From contig JBJDZJ010000064.1 of the NCBI GenBank assembly GCA_051867915.1, positions 1-17,731 of the forward strand: a stretch of DNA of 17,731 bases. Direction: 5' to 3'. The first letter of the stretch is position 1. Every line of letters starts with the position of its first letter. Below are positions 17,027-17,731 of the stretch, piece by piece. Origin of the DNA: CAKSQF01 sp051867915 (GTDB lineage Bacteria; Bacillota; Clostridia; Oscillospirales; CAG-272). Below the pieces are notes generated by a model. The model did not search any database. It was not told the origin of the DNA and was given only the letters and a program-made list of their open reading frames with translations. Position numbers and translations under genes: made by a program.

Positions 17027-17731
17027 ATGAATAGAATCGGCAGAATTCTCCCCATCTTTCTCAGCATCCTGACGGCAGTCTGTTTGCTTGTTTCCTGCGG
17101 CGGAAATGATACACCGTCGGATGATACGAAAACCTCGCAAAAGGGAAGTACGACCCAGCCTTCCGTGAGCGATAAGCCCCAAACGGGTCTGAGCATCAGC
17201 GAAACCACTCTGACCGTAGCCACCGGCGAGACACATCAGCTGACGGTTATCAATCTGGCTACCGGAAATACCACGGCGAATGTGACCTGGAAATCGGATA
17301 ATACAGCCATTGCAACCGTATCAGCCAAGGGCGAGGTCAAGGGGATCTCGGACGGATCCACAACCGTAACGGCAACTTCTCTGGATGAAAAGTATTATGT
17401 AAGCTGTTATGTTACCGTCAGCTCCCAACCCACCGTTATTGAACTCAGCGAAACCGAGATCAGCCTTTCCATCGGGGAAACGCATCAGCTGACCGCTCAG
17501 CTTGTTCCCTCCCGCTCCGATACGCCGGTATCGTTTATCTGGGAGTCCACCGTACCCTCTGTTGCTACCGTTGACGACAACGGCATGATCACTGCCCTTC
17601 GAAAGGGAACGACCAGCATCACCGTCCGTTCGGGAGAACTGTATCAGATCTGTACGGTCAATGTCGTGGTTCCCGCCACTGCTTTGACCCTTGACGACAA
17701 CGAAATCACATTGGATGCCGGCATGAGCAGA
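17027..17731 (+). CDS. Big_2-domain lipoprotein (3' end outside window)
   Basis: At least 235 residues, with no stop before the window edge. Residues 1-24 form a lipoprotein signal peptide with a basic start, a hydrophobic core and the lipobox LVSC, so C24 would be lipidated and the protein held on the outer face of the membrane. A short Ser/Thr/Asp-rich linker (about 25-53) follows. Then come repeated bacterial Ig-like Big_2 domains: one at about 54-135, a second at about 137-216, and a third beginning near 219. Each opens with an L(S/D)xxExxLxxGE-type strand, and the first two share GETHQLT. Big_2 domains often serve in surface adhesion or as spacers for an enzyme domain; any such domain would lie beyond the window. 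ATG 17027 has AAAGGA (17010-17015) 11 nt upstream. The earlier ATG at 17016 stops after four codons. Confidence 0.92.
   Translation, partial: MNRIGRILPIFLSILTAVCLLVSCGGNDTPSDDTKTSQKGSTTQPSVSDKPQTGLSISETTLTVATGETHQLTVINLATGNTTANVTWKSDNTAIATVSAKGEVKGISDGSTTVTATSLDEKYYVSCYVTVSSQPTVIELSETEISLSIGETHQLTAQLVPSRSDTPVSFIWESTVPSVATVDDNGMITALRKGTTSITVRSGELYQICTVNVVVPATALTLDDNEITLDAGMSR

Overview
The window reads as a chromosomal housekeeping segment from a low-to-moderate GC Firmicute, most likely a Clostridia/Oscillospirales-type anaerobe. This rests on the RpoB and RpoC sequences, strong AGGAGG-type ribosome binding sites, sigma-A (-35/-10) promoters in AT-rich spacers, and the Big_2 lipoprotein at the right edge. 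Species cannot be named from the sequence alone. I see no mobile element, prophage, CRISPR array, tRNA or rRNA gene, and no clear previously undescribed system. The unusual material is regulatory and structural.

Layout: (1) 1-131 is an unassigned edge. (2) 226-492 (-) is rpsT, with a TTG start, its own promoter and a terminator. (3) A divergent, very strong promoter at 641-669 drives the rpoB-rpoC operon (947-8589, +). Its leader of about 270 nt holds a terminator-like hairpin with a UUCG loop and a G-run cluster. The operon ends at a perfect 16-bp terminator. (4) 8635-8919 has no gene but holds a tight cluster of perfect hairpins. (5) An OmpR-family response regulator (8920-9609, -) faces away from ychF (9844-10938, +). 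A sensor histidine kinase (10975-12432, +) and a maltose/galactoside-type O-acetyltransferase (12477-13085, +) follow ychF. (6) Convergent to these, on the minus strand, are rpe (13187-13846) and the compact run apeB-like M18 aminopeptidase, ispD, ispF (16735 down to 14158). The aminopeptidase and ispD overlap by 14 nt, and ispD and ispF are 3 nt apart. (7) Divergent from the aminopeptidase, a lipoprotein with repeated Big_2 domains starts at 17027 and runs off the window.

How the genes relate: rpsT and rpoBC are growth-rate genes sharing a divergent control region. The response regulator and kinase may be a two-component pair split by ychF and by strand, and the spacer between the regulator and ychF carries several TTnACA-like boxes. 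IspD and IspF catalyse steps 3 and 5 of the MEP isoprenoid pathway; Rpe serves the pentose phosphate pathway that borders it. Nearly all long antisense open frames in the window are explained by avoidance of TTA, CTA and TCA codons, not by extra genes.
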